Shown one piece after another: positions 25,101-36,157 of a DNA stretch of 64,000 bases. The first letter of the stretch is position 1. Every line of letters starts with the position of its first letter. The stretch is from contig JAKZAN010000006.1 of assembly GCA_023053545.1 (NCBI GenBank), forward strand, positions 1,493,001-1,557,000, given 5' to 3'. The translations under genes were made by a program, and so were the position numbers. This DNA comes from Lepidurus packardi. Taxonomy: Eukaryota > Arthropoda > Branchiopoda > Notostraca > Triopsidae. Under the pieces are notes generated by a model. It saw only the letters and a program-made list of their open reading frames with translations. It was not told the origin of the DNA and ran no database searches.

Positions 25101-28100
25101 CAGCTTCCGTGTCTTCATTCGAGTCCATGCTGAGCGAGCTAAGCGAAGAATTGCGCGAAAAGGACACAGGCGTATCCTCAACTTTGAAATTGAAACGCGA
25201 CTCTAGGCTGACTGGAGTGCGCGGCTCCGAATGGCTGCTGTGGACCTTTGCTCGTATTCGCGGGTTAATCGGGCCTCTGCTGGGCTTTGTCACTGTCCGA
25301 TTGGCATCTTCGGGGCTTTTCATGACTGGTAAGCGTGAAGACGAGAGTTGCGGTTGAGTGGTAGCCCGAGGAAAGGTTCCATTTCTGGTGGCTGATCGCG
25401 TAATCGTACCCATGGATACCGATGAGGTCAAGGTGGACCGGTGGTAATAATTGGCCTTGGTGGTGGAGTTTAAACCATTGACCGATGACCCACTTCGGGA
25501 AACATGGCTGGAAGAAGAGGAAGTATTCGACAAAGATGCCTTTCTCGATTTGGGCATTGCGGATTGAATGCACTTGGCCAGCATGAACTGGTCCTCCTCG
25601 GCTGAACTGTCGCTGGAATCGGCCGTGTACTTACTACTAAGGGCGGAATTCACGCTGACGGATTTCGGCAACGGAGTGGTATGGTTTTTGCTGCTGCTAT
25701 TAGATGTCGGCGAAGTGGTAAATTTGGGTACAGGAATGCCCGTTGGCTTAATCACCTTCAAATTGCCAGCACTGAGGCTTGACCGCATCGTGCTCCCGTT
25801 CCTGCACAACCAAAACAGAAAACATGAGTCAGCTTTCTTCTTTTCCCAATTCACTTTTTCTGACTATACAACATTATAGACAAGCGTCACAAAACCCGTA
25901 CACCGGAAACCACCATAATAATTTCTATACATAATACATTAACAGCGAAACAGAGCAATTCAATTTCCTCTGTTCCGCCATTCTTGTCAAGTCATTTTAT
26001 CTTCTCGTCTGCCCTCCTAATCTCAATGTAACCAAATGCAACTATTTTGCTAAACCGAAATGCTCAACAGCAAGAAACTAAATTCACTATCTCCAAACGA
26101 TGTACCAATTAATATAACTACTTATACCTCAATTGCATCTGCGTTAATCCTTGGAAAGTTATTACCACTGAACTATAATTTAAACATAAACATTAGGGTA
26201 TAAAGTGTAAACAGTAATTGTAAACATTAACTGTAAACACTAAGTGTAAACATTACGGTTATTTCAAAACGTAAACAACAATGTACACGAAAGGTAGCAC
26301 CTTATGCGAAAAACAATAAATTAATACGAATCAGCGTTAATAAGGAGCAAATTGTTCAAGGAGCACGACCTGGATAAAATCTAAATCAAAAGCTGCTAAC
26401 TATTGTCACACTTAAATCACTACTAAAAACTTTAAAAGAACACTAAAAAAAATGTAACTACATACTTATTTTTGGGAAGGACACTGCTAATGCAGGCACT
26501 CAGGATGTGGTCATCGTCTGCTTCACTATCGTCGTCGCTCCAAGCAGGCTGTTCCACTGCCGAAGTCGGCTGGGTATGGACAGGGACCCTTTCCAACTGT
26601 TGGTGCTGCGTTCGGTTTTCTTCCACCCTCATGACGGTTCCGTTCCCCTTCAGTGCTTGTCCGGCTGCTTCGCTTTGTTCCACAATCCCCATTTCGCCTT
26701 TTCGCTCTTTCTCGCTGAAAAGCTCAATTTTCTCAGGTGAGCTATCATCATACATGTTTAAGGTCAAAGAACTCAGACTAGTGGCGCGGGTATAACCTGG
26801 TGTACCTTCTTCGGTGAACATGCGCACGTTATCTTCAAACACGCCCCTCGCCACAGCCGCCACCGACAGCGCGCTGGGCGGGGGCAAAGGAGGCGTGTCT
26901 TTCGTCTCATGCGCTGGACGTTTCGGCGGACTTGCTATTGAACTATCGTCTATATGCAATGAGCTAAGACTCGTCGCACGTGTCAACCCTGGCGTACCTT
27001 CTTCATTAAACGATCGGAAGGCATCCTTGAAGACATCCGAATTTGGCTGCTGAACGAACGCAAACGTGGACTTCGAGCCAGTAATATGACCCGTTGCCAA
27101 CGTAGGAGCTGCTGCTCCAGCTAATAACGTCGTGGTGGTTGAGGTCGAGACTTTGGACTCTTTAAATTCAACTCTCCGCGTGGTCGTGAGCAGCAACTGG
27201 TTCTCAATATCGAAATCGGCTTCGTAATCTTCCAACAACGGTTTCGATTTAGCTCCTGCTGCGACACTGGTCGTTTCAAATTTACGGTACGAGACTCGTG
27301 TGACTTCTACGCTTTGGCTTTGACTTACACGTCCTTGCTGGTCTGGGGTGATGGGTCTAGACAAAGTTGAGGATTCTAGTCGGAAAGGCTCGCTTTTCCC
27401 TGGTCCTTCGTTTGCATCTCCGTCCATTTCGTCTTCAATTGACAAAACGCTTAAAGGGCTGGGGATTTTAGAGTAGGCTGGCGTCCCTTCTTGTCCGTAA
27501 ATCTTAACGTCATCATCATTGAACTGGTCACCAAATCGGTCGAGAAATTTCCGTTCAGGCGGCCGCGGTTTGGAGGGCGAGCCGCTAGTATTGTCCAGAG
27601 GTTTACTGGCAAGAGCTGTCGCCGTCTGCGGCGCTGAAGAGAAAGCTACAGGGGCGTGCAGACGCTTGGGACTTGGAGGCATAGTTTGGCAAGGTGAATC
27701 TGGTAGCTCGCTGGGTGAGACAACCCGACTAGTTAGGCGGCTGAATTCGCTCACCACCGAGCCATCATCGGGAAGTGGCTGCTGATCAATGCTTCCTAGC
27801 GAGCCTAAGGAGCTACAACGCGAAAACATGAGCGGCGTTTGCTCGGCATAGTTATCCTCAGCCGAAAACGTGACCGTTTTGGCCGAGTCCACCCTCATGG
27901 CTTTGTTAGAGGGTTTGGGTCTTTCGTGTTTATTGTGCTTGTCATCTGCAATCCTGTTTTCTTCGTCTTCCCCAGAACGCGAGGTGGAGGATGAAGAGGT
28001 GATCATAGAAGCCCGAGATCGGGTGCCGGAAGCATCTGGTGTCGTAATTCCATTAACATTCCCTTCCTCTTCTTCATCATCGTCTTCTTCTTTTTGCTCC

Positions 28101-31100
28101 TCGTCGATCGTTTCTTGGGGTCGCGAATGGGGTTCCCGCAAGTCCGTCATAGATGTAGCCAAGGAAATATGACTCGGTGTCTCGTACGGCGTTCCTTCGG
28201 TGTAATAGGTTTGCATGGAATCGTCCGCATCGTTATTCAAATCCGGTTGATGTCGAGTCACTTCTTCTTCCTTCTCGGCGTAGCGTAAGGAAAAATTCGT
28301 GGGTTGTTCCGGCTCGTCTAGATCCGTTTCCGTATAGGAGGAATAAACCATTACTTGGGCATCCAAGGGCTTGTACTCCGTATTGGAAGTTGTCGGGACG
28401 TCCTCGCTGTATTTAAGACTGAAGTCAATAGGTTGGTCGTTTTCCTCATCGTCAAAGTGGTAAGATTGGGTGGAATACGGTCGTTTTGCTGCTGTATATT
28501 TGGGCTGACCTGAGCTTGACTCTAACCCATCGTCTTCATCTCCGTCATGGGATTTCCAAACAAATCGCGCGGATGCCTCTTTTGGCTCAACGGGGTAACG
28601 TTCCAAGCTTGAAGAACGTAAAGGATTGCGCAAATTTGTCAACTGTTTTGATTGATTAAGCCGGGTCTCGGATCGCACGCTGCTAATTGACTCTTGGCTG
28701 TCTAACGGTACCCGAAATCGAGGGGGCAGGGATCGATAATTGCTTCCTAGCGAACGGTACATTCTGGCGTGTAACACGGTCCGGTCAAAAGGGTTGACAT
28801 CAGCAAATCGATGCATTGGAGACTTGGGTGGAGAGCTAGATTCGATATTGTCGCATGTTTCGGTCAAATTGGGGTCCAACTCCTGTTCCATTTGCCTTTG
28901 TTTACGCGCTTGGAGTATAGGGCCGTGCAAAGGAGAGGAGCATGCCGAAGATAGTTGGGAAACGGAGAGTGGCGCACCTGGCTTGGCTGCTAGCAGATTT
29001 TTCAGTGCTGCACTCGACCCCATAGCTATCATCCTATGCCTGGAATGGATTAAAGATCGTAGAAGAGGTACCGCACCGTTGCTCCACAGAAATTGCTGGT
29101 CTTCCGCGCAGCGGGCAGAAAGATTCCATAGCGTGCCGCACGCGTTGCTGACAACAGTTAAGCTAGGTGAACGCAGTTGCTGGAGCAGCACTGGTAAGCA
29201 ATTATGTTGTCGTAATATTGCCCTATTAGTGAACAATTAACAAAATAACTTCCAAGTAACGCTTCTCTATCTATTTACCGGTAGTCTTCGCGTAATGCAA
29301 TATGACTCGAGATATTACGCAACACACCTCCTGCGCTTTCCACTACTGCTAATGTTTTAGACTCGGATTTGTAGCTCAGCGTTTCCACCAGATAGGTCAG
29401 GGCGTTACTGGTGTTGCAAATATCTGCCTAGAAGGGTTATCACACATGAATTTACGACGCACGTGTTTGTTTAAAACTGTTAGCAAAATTTTCCTTCAAA
29501 AGCTTAATCTTTTTAATTTAAAGACAGAATTAATAATCAAATAGCGGCTTACGAATGTTACGTTTTGAAAAGAACACATACAATTTGGATACCCTCCCTT
29601 CGTATATATTTACAGTAGGCGCTGCTTATAAGGATCACTGGTTATAAGAATCAGCCGCTTATAAGAATCAAATGTTAAAGGATCGATTCAAAATGATAAA
29701 ATGCATAGTCTTTTCATCGGTTATAAGAATCACATTTTCGGATATAAGAATCAATTTCAAACGAATCTTCACATTTACAGTATATTGATCAATTGTATTG
29801 ACCAATTGTATATTGACCAATTTATTGTATATTGACCAATGACATTGCTTTTACGTCGTTTTGACGACGTAAAAGCAATGTCATTGGTCAATATAGACTA
29901 TAGACAGGACTAGGCTTCAGAGGCGCAGTGTTAGTTGTGTTTTCGACGCGTGGTTACATAAAAATGAAGACGAACACGAAAAGAGTTGATTTACAGGTAA
30001 AAGAGAAGTTTGCGGCTCAATGAAACTGCTCATTGAAAAATTGGCTGGACAAACGTGATCCTTATAAGCGGCGCCTACTGTATATCATAAGCTTAAAAGA
30101 GCTGTTTAAAAACAGGACTTTTAATAAAGATAACCAAGAATAGGCGAAAGCATACGTTGGTATAAAAAAAAATATATAACAAGTTTGTATACCTTATTCT
30201 GACTCGAATGAGCCGAGAGATTCCATAATGCTGACAAGATAGATTTTAACGTCGACTCTTTGAATGTTGTCATTGACACTTCCATCAAAGCCTTCACCGT
30301 CCCAGCCTCCCTGAGGGCATCCTTGCTAACGCTATCTGCTCGCCAGGAGAGATTGCGAAGCACCGATGCACTCGCCTATGTGGAATAGGAAAATTTCCAT
30401 TTAAATATATTTCCATTCTCCTAATATTCCCAAGTTACCTGTCTTAGTTCATCACTCGCCGATGCTAATTGAGCGTTCAATACTTGCAGCAATCCTTTTT
30501 GAGAGCACAGCAAGGACTTGTTGCTCCCATCCCCAAACGTCAAGTTCGTTAAAGCCATGGATGCATACCGCCGTAACGTCAAGCAATTTACCTCCGCCTG
30601 ATCAGGTCCATGAGTCTCATGGTCCACCTGAAGTAAACAATACAGTCAATGGAATAAATCATAAAAAAAAATAATCACACATGAATTACTGAGTGCAAAC
30701 TTATCATAAAAAATTAATAATTTACGTGCAACATTTATCATAAAAATTTCCAAGTTTATCATAATTTTTTTTTTTTTAATTTAGCAAAAATTTAGCAAAA
30801 TTTATCATAACATGACCTTACTTGCAACAGCTCAGCGAGTGTTTGCAAACCGCCTAACTGGCACATGGCATGACGATGTTCCTCATCAAAAGACAATTTC
30901 ATCAAGCCAGCTACTGTCGGACCCGGATGACGTTCCATGTCGACTAAAAACAACGTTAATTAATCGGGATAAGCGACAGGATGAGCGCATTAGAAATACA
31001 ACACCCAATTAGGAATGTACCTTCTATTGGCTCTTCTTGGCCTTCCTTCTCCCGCTTCTCCCTGCAGTCGCGTAAGTAATCACTATACTCCCTTGCAACT

Positions 31101-32447
31101 TCCAAGAATCGTAGAATTCGTGATTCTCTTCTTGCGCGGCGCTCTTCGCCTTGGCCTAATCCGGGCCCTTGCACTAGTCGCCGTAAAGTTTCACAAGCCC
31201 TGGAGCGTGTTGCTCTGTCACTTGAGCCAAAATATCCTTTAGGAGTTTCATGACCATGTATCAGTTGTACCAACAAGGGCAGGCACCCTAAAGCACCAAA
31301 CCTGTTTATAAGAACACTCGAAAGCAAACAAACTGATTATTACCTGCTTGTCGCAGAGCAACACAACTTTCAGGGTTGCTAGACATGGAAAGCAACGTTT
31401 TGCTCATATTTTCTTTGTCGTGCGAGGCAAGCATGGATAAAAGGCTGTACATGACTTCCACTTTGGCGCCCAAACCATGACTTTTATGCGGTACAACTCC
31501 CCCGGCTCCTCCATTCGCTCCACCACTAGAACCCATGGAATGAACACTGGATGTAAAGCTCATAACGCTGGAAGTCTCGCCCTATTTTAATTTCAACATT
31601 TTCCCATTATTGTTACTGAACCTACTAAAATTAGGTTACTTGTCCATTTGTTCGATCTTCTGGGAAGAAGATATTGCTGGAGCCACTCTGCCACATTTCA
31701 GGATTTACAAAGAAACTGGGTGGTACATTCAAGGTTTCCTTCCCATTCTCATCTTCTTTGCTACAAGTTTCATCCTTGGCAGCTTTTGTCTGAGTCTCAA
31801 ATTGCGATATTAAATTATCCACCACGGCAATCTTCTGATCAACGGAACGCAACGCTAATAATCGCTCCTCTCGCCGCCGTATGGTTTCCCGCGCTGGGCC
31901 TAAGGTGCGATGCATCATTTCTTGGTGTCGCTGCGCCTCTTGCTCTAAACGACGTCGTTCCAATTCATATTCTAGGGAAGGCTGCAACAGCGATTGTTAA
32001 TTTAGCGGAGAATGGTACTTTTTAGTATTACTGAATCAGTAGGAACTGGGAGCTGCCGGATCTGCAAAGCTAAATTTTCAAGCTGACGATAATACGAGTA
32101 GCGGTCGTGGTCTTCTGCTTCTAACTGTCCAACCAAACGTTCTCTGTAATTGCGATTGTTAAAAAGCCCAGATTAAGCACGAAGTAAAACACTATTTAGT
32201 AACAAGAGGGGGGAGTCTTACCGTTCGGTTTGGAGTTCTCGAAGTAAATCGCGCAGTTCCGAGACGCTCTGAGTGACCTTGGCTACGCCTGGATTTGGAC
32301 TTCCAATTTCAGGTATTTCAAGCTTTAAAGACAAGCGATTGGCACTTTTGGTCTCCCGTGAACACTCCGAACCAGTACGAGTTGAGGCTGACCGTACTGA
32401 CTGTGCATCTTCCCGGAGGACGATGCTTGCATTGGAAGATGCCGTTC
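22123..32447 (-). CDS. Apc: Adenomatous polyposis coli (APC), 5' end incomplete
   Basis: Eleven minus-strand exons: 32447-32222, 32143-32032, 31981-31640, 31581-31344, 31287-31021, 30943-30822, 30627-30439, 30375-30193, 29427-29279, 29222-26466 and 25801-22123. All are in phase, about 2,750 residues (human 2,843). The first listed exon starts in phase 1, so at least one upstream exon is missing. Order: a helical N-terminal part; the ARM domain (KVEVMYSLLSMLASHDKENM to SNACGTLWNLSARC); two 15-residue beta-catenin repeats (QPIDFSLKYSED, QPTNFSLRYAEK); about six 20-residue repeats (such as YAEQTPLMFSRCSSLGSLGS and KVEDTPVSFSRNSSLSSLS); axin-binding SAMP-like motifs (CISSVLPK, CIQSAMPKSRK, CIHSGMPKSRK); a basic Ser/Pro region; and a C-terminal VTHL, a class I PDZ ligand. 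APC scaffolds the Axin/GSK3 destruction complex for beta-catenin and binds cytoskeleton. One SAMP-like motif spans the last splice junction. Confidence 0.96.
26205..26259. repeat. Short tandem repeat in an APC intron
   Basis: About four degenerate copies of a 13-15 base unit with core GTGTAAACAxTAA. It lies in the intron between the two large APC exons and has no evident function. Confidence 0.5.
29613..30080. mobile_element. Non-autonomous TA-flanked DNA element (Tigger/pogo-like MITE)
   Basis: Near-perfect terminal inverted repeats of about 26 bases: CAGTAGGCGCTGCTTATAAG at the left, continuing into GATCAC, mirrored at the right end by GTGATC and CTTATAAGCGGCGCCTACTG. TA dinucleotides flank both ends (29611-29612 and 30081-30082), as for Tc1/mariner-superfamily insertion. 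The CAG...CTG termini fit the pogo/Tigger group (inference). The 468-base body holds several subterminal TTATAAGAATCA copies, a perfect hairpin and a short frame starting MKTNTKRVDLQ near 29964, possibly a transposase N-terminal remnant. No complete transposase is present. It lies in the APC intron between exons 30375-30193 and 29427-29279. Confidence 0.8.
29828..29895. repeat. Perfect 32-bp inverted repeat with 4-base loop
   Basis: The arms 29828-29859 and 29864-29895 are exact reverse complements around a TTTG loop. The left flank also has two or three direct copies of the TATTGACCAAT segment found at the arm's outer end. It is inside the TIR element in the APC intron. Confidence 0.9.
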
Positions 32448-32580
32448 CTAAAAAAGCACATAAGGGACCATATGAGTATACAAATATGAAGAAAATACGA
32501 GTATGAAAAATTGTAATCTCGGTATAAGTGACAGGGTTTAGTTCATAGTCTCAGCACTTCATTTCAAGTTCCGAGGGTGT
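32231..32580. repeat. Source arm of the APC-exon inverted duplication
   Basis: This stretch (most of APC exon 32447-32222 plus about 133 bases of upstream intron) recurs as a reverse complement at 33932-34281 with only a few mismatches. The arm boundaries are sharp. It belongs to the functional APC gene. Confidence 0.9.
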
Positions 32581-32855
32581 TAGGTGAACAAGAAGAGGAA
32601 AAATATAGCACTCCTAATCGTTGATGGGCTGCTAGGATATAAAGATCGTTGGCCCTAGTGCTTCTTTTGACGAAGCCTTAGCCCTCCCTAGCAAAACGAT
32701 CAATACTTGCTGGCTCCTACCGAACACAGAACCGGTTTACGCGCTTTGAGGCACACAATCCTGTCCGAATCGAATGTTTACTGCTAAACCTTCCACTAAA
32801 CATTAGGAATAGTTACGAATTTTATTAAAGACAACATAAAACGAAGGCAAAGACA

Positions 32856-33931
32856 CCACTTTCGCTTAACTGAATGTGAGAGTTTTTCACAACTTGGTAG
32901 ATAATACTTATAAATAAAGAAGACTAGAAACGACAATATAAAAATATTGGTAGAGGATTCTACACTTGGATAAAAAAACTAAATTTATAAAGGTTATTGC
33001 TACAGAATACATATAGACGTTAATGATGGAACAAAACCCCCTCCATGGTTATGCCGAACAAAAAGCGAAGAAGTTCAAGAAAAGAACACAAGAAGGGAGG
33101 GGGTGGGGGGAAAGGTGTGGGTAAGCAAGCGCATAAGTTGGCTTACCACCAACGTAAAATAATAGAAAGTTACCTTCCATGTCCCACATAACAAAAGAAA
33201 CACCAATATTATGAACACACGAAAAACTTAAATTCCCAGCAAGTGCATTTTGTTCGCAGCCGTCAATATTTATCTGCAGCTAAGTATCATAATCGTCCAA
33301 CTGCAATTCTGGAGATTTTCATATCGCGATACGTTTCTCATCCGATTAGCAATTGAACCAACAGGAAGAGGAAGCAAAATATGGCGTTAGTAAAATCCAT
33401 TTCGCTTTTGCGTATTTCGCGCCCGGTTTGCTCGACGAGGTTAGTTGTTCTTTTTATACTCGTTTTTCTTATGTATTCGGATAAATACAATTTTAAAACT
33501 CTTTCACATTGAGCATGCTAACCTAGTCTAAAACCGACTGCGAACATTCATTTCACGACAGTGACACGTACATTTATTTTCAATTTGTGTACTACTTGTA
33601 CTTCTTTCCTTAAAATATGTCCAGTATGCCACAGTATATGCTATAGTATGTAATATGCACAATACTTAGATTTTAAGGTTTTAGTTAGTTTTCTCAACTT
33701 TTCTTAAATCATCTGATCTATTTAAAAAAGTTTTTGCACACTTATTTCTTTGTTCGCATACCGCACACGAAAGCCAATGGACTATTTCATTTCGGCTCTG
33801 TTTGCCGCATGCACTCGGAAACAAAAGCAAATTAAAAGTGTGACGCTAATAAACACTATTCCTATAGCTCTCGTTTGTATTCGAATGATGGCAAAGCTGG
33901 GGCCATTCGAGAAGCAGGAGGGGCTTTTGGT
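32856..33931 (+). repeat. Direct duplicate of the IF1 5' region
   Basis: Matches 35631-36709 in the same orientation with low divergence: upstream flank, IF1 exon 1, intron 1 and most of exon 2. The match stops abruptly within exon 2 at the TTTTGGT of the GAFG codons. Small indels occur, for example in the poly-purine run near 33090. Confidence 0.9.
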
Positions 33932-33961
33932 ACACCCTCGGAACTTGAAATGAAGTGCTGA
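33381..33961 (+). pseudogene. Truncated IF1 copy, 3' half replaced
   Basis: Exon 1 (33381-33439) and the start of exon 2 (33868-33931) match intact IF1 at 36158, with one residue change (T for M) before the splice site. The frame encodes the mitochondrial presequence and the [10 protein letters not shown] part. At 33932 it crosses into inverted APC intron sequence, adds nine foreign residues (TPSELEMKC) and stops at 33959-33961. The C-terminal coiled coil needed for dimerisation and most of the inhibitory helix are lost, so it should not inhibit ATP synthase. The duplicated upstream flank may still drive transcription. Confidence 0.85.
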
Positions 33962-34281
33962 GATTATGAACTAAACCTTGTCACTTATACCGAGATTACA
34001 ATTTTTCATACTCGTATTTTCTTCATATTTGTATACTCATATGGTCCCTTATGTGCTTTTTTAGGAACGGCATCTTCCAATGCAAGCATCGTACTCCGGG
34101 AAGATGCACAGTCAGTACGGTCAGCCTCAACTCGTACTGGTTCGGAGTGTTCACGGGAGACCAAAAGTGCCAATCGCTTGTCTTTAAAGCTTGAAATACC
34201 TGAAATTGGAAGTCCAAATCCAGGGGTAGCCAAGGTCACTCAGAGCGTCTCGGAACTGCGCGATTTACTTAGAGAACTCCA
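33932..34281 (+). pseudogene. Inverted orphan copy of one APC exon
   Basis: Reverse complement of 32231-32580. It carries an intact-looking acceptor (TTTTTTAG) followed by the exon reading GTASSNASIVLRED through SVSELRDLLREL, but is cut before the donor. It is now in the same orientation as the truncated IF1 upstream of it. Splicing from IF1 exon 1 would be out of frame (phase 2 into phase 1), so a functional fusion is unlikely. Confidence 0.85.
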
Positions 34282-34857
34282 TAGCTCGATGGCCCCAATA
34301 ATACCCTAGGTCTACAACCAATGCAGTCACGTACCAAGTCATAGGCGAATCCCACGGTAGCTCGTACAAACAGTAGTTCCGGTAAACGTACATGTAAACG
34401 GAATGTTGAATACCCCGGAAAGCCACTCTGTGAGTTTTGATTTCACAATTACTAAAACAGAAGAACGTAATTATTGATGTTTGGACTTTTACCGAACGAA
34501 ATCGAGGAACATGCCGGTAGCTACGGAAGCAAGACCATCCGCCAAGGAGGGAACCCCTTTTCCCTTCCACCACCGAATGAACCATTCCAGCAAAACAAAG
34601 GTAACGAAAAACGGTGCCGCCTGTTCAATAAAGACACCTCGTTTTCATATGTTAAAGAATAACTAACGAAAGAGATATACTTCTGCTTCGAATTTAGGCT
34701 CGTCTTCCACATGTTCGATATAAGCATCCGAAGAGTGTACCAAGTAAAAGTGTCGACCCAAGTATTTTAAGCCGGTGAAGGAAACTGAGATCCACGACGC
34801 GCGATCCTCAGAAAAGTCAAAGTCCAAAATATCTTCTTCGGAGATATTATGAGCCAT
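34282..34857 (-). pseudogene. Inverted 5' fragment of AGMO (exons 1-3 only)
   Basis: The segment 34282-35134 is the reverse complement of 38544-39395. It includes the upstream flank, the start codon at 34857, exons 1 and 2 and all but the last seven bases of exon 3, ending at GHRA within the first histidine box. The coding sequence is nearly identical to AGMO1 (one V/I change in exon 3). All later exons and histidine boxes are absent, so no enzyme can be made. With its promoter copied it could still be transcribed leftwards toward APC. Confidence 0.88.
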
Positions 34858-35134
34858 TGTGGGTTGAAACAAGTCGATGCAAACGTAATAGTTTAGACAA
34901 GTGCAGCCCCTTTGCAGATATTAAGCTTGAAATTGCGAAGTCCGGAAGTTTACTCACTTAGTTTAGCAAACTACTTGACCTTTTCGAGGTCGCCTTCAAT
35001 GCACTCACGTTCGCTTGAGTCTCGTGGCAGAGTCTGGACACTTGAGCCGAATAAATAAAATACTCCTATCACTGTGGTGATAGGAAAAACACTGTGATTA
35101 TCCTTTACCCTATCAGATCTTGTACTATGAGCTC

Positions 35135-35607
35135 CTGTAACGCCTTTGTACTGAGCAATTTGATAAAACTTGCAAGAGGCGGGTGCGGCGGGGCTTGGCT
35201 CTGGTCAAGGTTTTAGCGTGTCTATATCCTATGACACATCCAAGTTTTCTCAGATTCTCCCGGCATCAGAGAAAGTTTAAGCACCATGCTTCACTCTCTC
35301 GCTTTTTTCTTTGTATGTGTTTTATCTATGTATTAAGTTTCAAGTTTCCTTCAACTCTCCTGGATAGGTACGTACATCATATTACTATGGACATCACAAG
35401 GCCACGCTCTTTGTTTCTCGAAATAAAACTTAGTCGTGGCTCTTCTTTTTCTCGCTCAGTTCTTTAATGCGTTTCTCATGGCGTTCAACAGCATCCTTGT
35501 GGACCTTCACCTGAGCTGCATGAAACGTAATTTCTTCATCCAAATGATCTTTGAGAAGCTTCAATTGTTCCCCTTGCTAGAATCATGGAAAAGTAACCAT
35601 TAAATAG
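35135..35607 (-). pseudogene. Inverted copy of IF1 last exon and 3' flank
   Basis: Reverse complement of 36792-37263. The IF1 exon 3 copy lies at 35576-35430 and encodes the same [18 protein letters not shown]...KKKSHD coiled coil, but it has no linked exons 1-2. It ends next to a 23-base unmatched spacer (35608-35630), after which the intact IF1 locus begins. Confidence 0.88.
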
Positions 35608-36157
35608 CTACTTTCGCTTTCGTTTATAAACCACTTTCGCTTAACTGAATGTGACAGTTTTTCACAACTTGGTAGATAATACTTATAAATAAAGAAGACT
35701 AGAAAAGACAATAAAAAAATATTGGTAGAGGATTCTATACTTGGATAAAAAACTAAATTTATAAAGGTTATTGCTACAGAATACACAGAATACATATAGA
35801 CGTTAATGATGGAACAAAACCCCTCCATGGTTATGCCGAACAAAAAGCGAAGAAGTTCAAGAACACAAGAAGGGAGGGGGTGCGGGGAAAGGTGTGGGTA
35901 AGCAAGCGCATAAGCTGGCTTACCACCAACGTAAAATAATAGAAAGTTACCTTCCATGTCCCACATAACAAAAGAAACACCAATATTATGAACACACGAA
36001 AAACTTAAATTCCCAGCAAGTGCATTTTGTTCGCAGCCGTCAATATTTATCTGCAGCTAAGTATCATAATCGTCCAACTGCAATTCTGGAGATTTTCATA
36101 TCGCGATACGTTTCTCATCCGATTAGCAATTGAACCAACAGGAAGAGGAAGCAAAAT

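Noticed and set aside
32273..32506. Plus-strand 77-codon frame also present inverted at 34239-34006
   Set aside because: It is antisense to the APC exon; its conservation between copies only reflects the duplication.
33750..33953. Frame MFAYRTRKPMDYF..., conserved in two direct copies
   Set aside because: It spans the IF1 intron and reads exon 2 in the wrong frame; the repeat alone explains it.
35183..35467. 94-codon frame duplicated at 37216-36932
   Set aside because: It lies antisense to IF1 exon 3 and its 3' flank; a shadow of the duplication.
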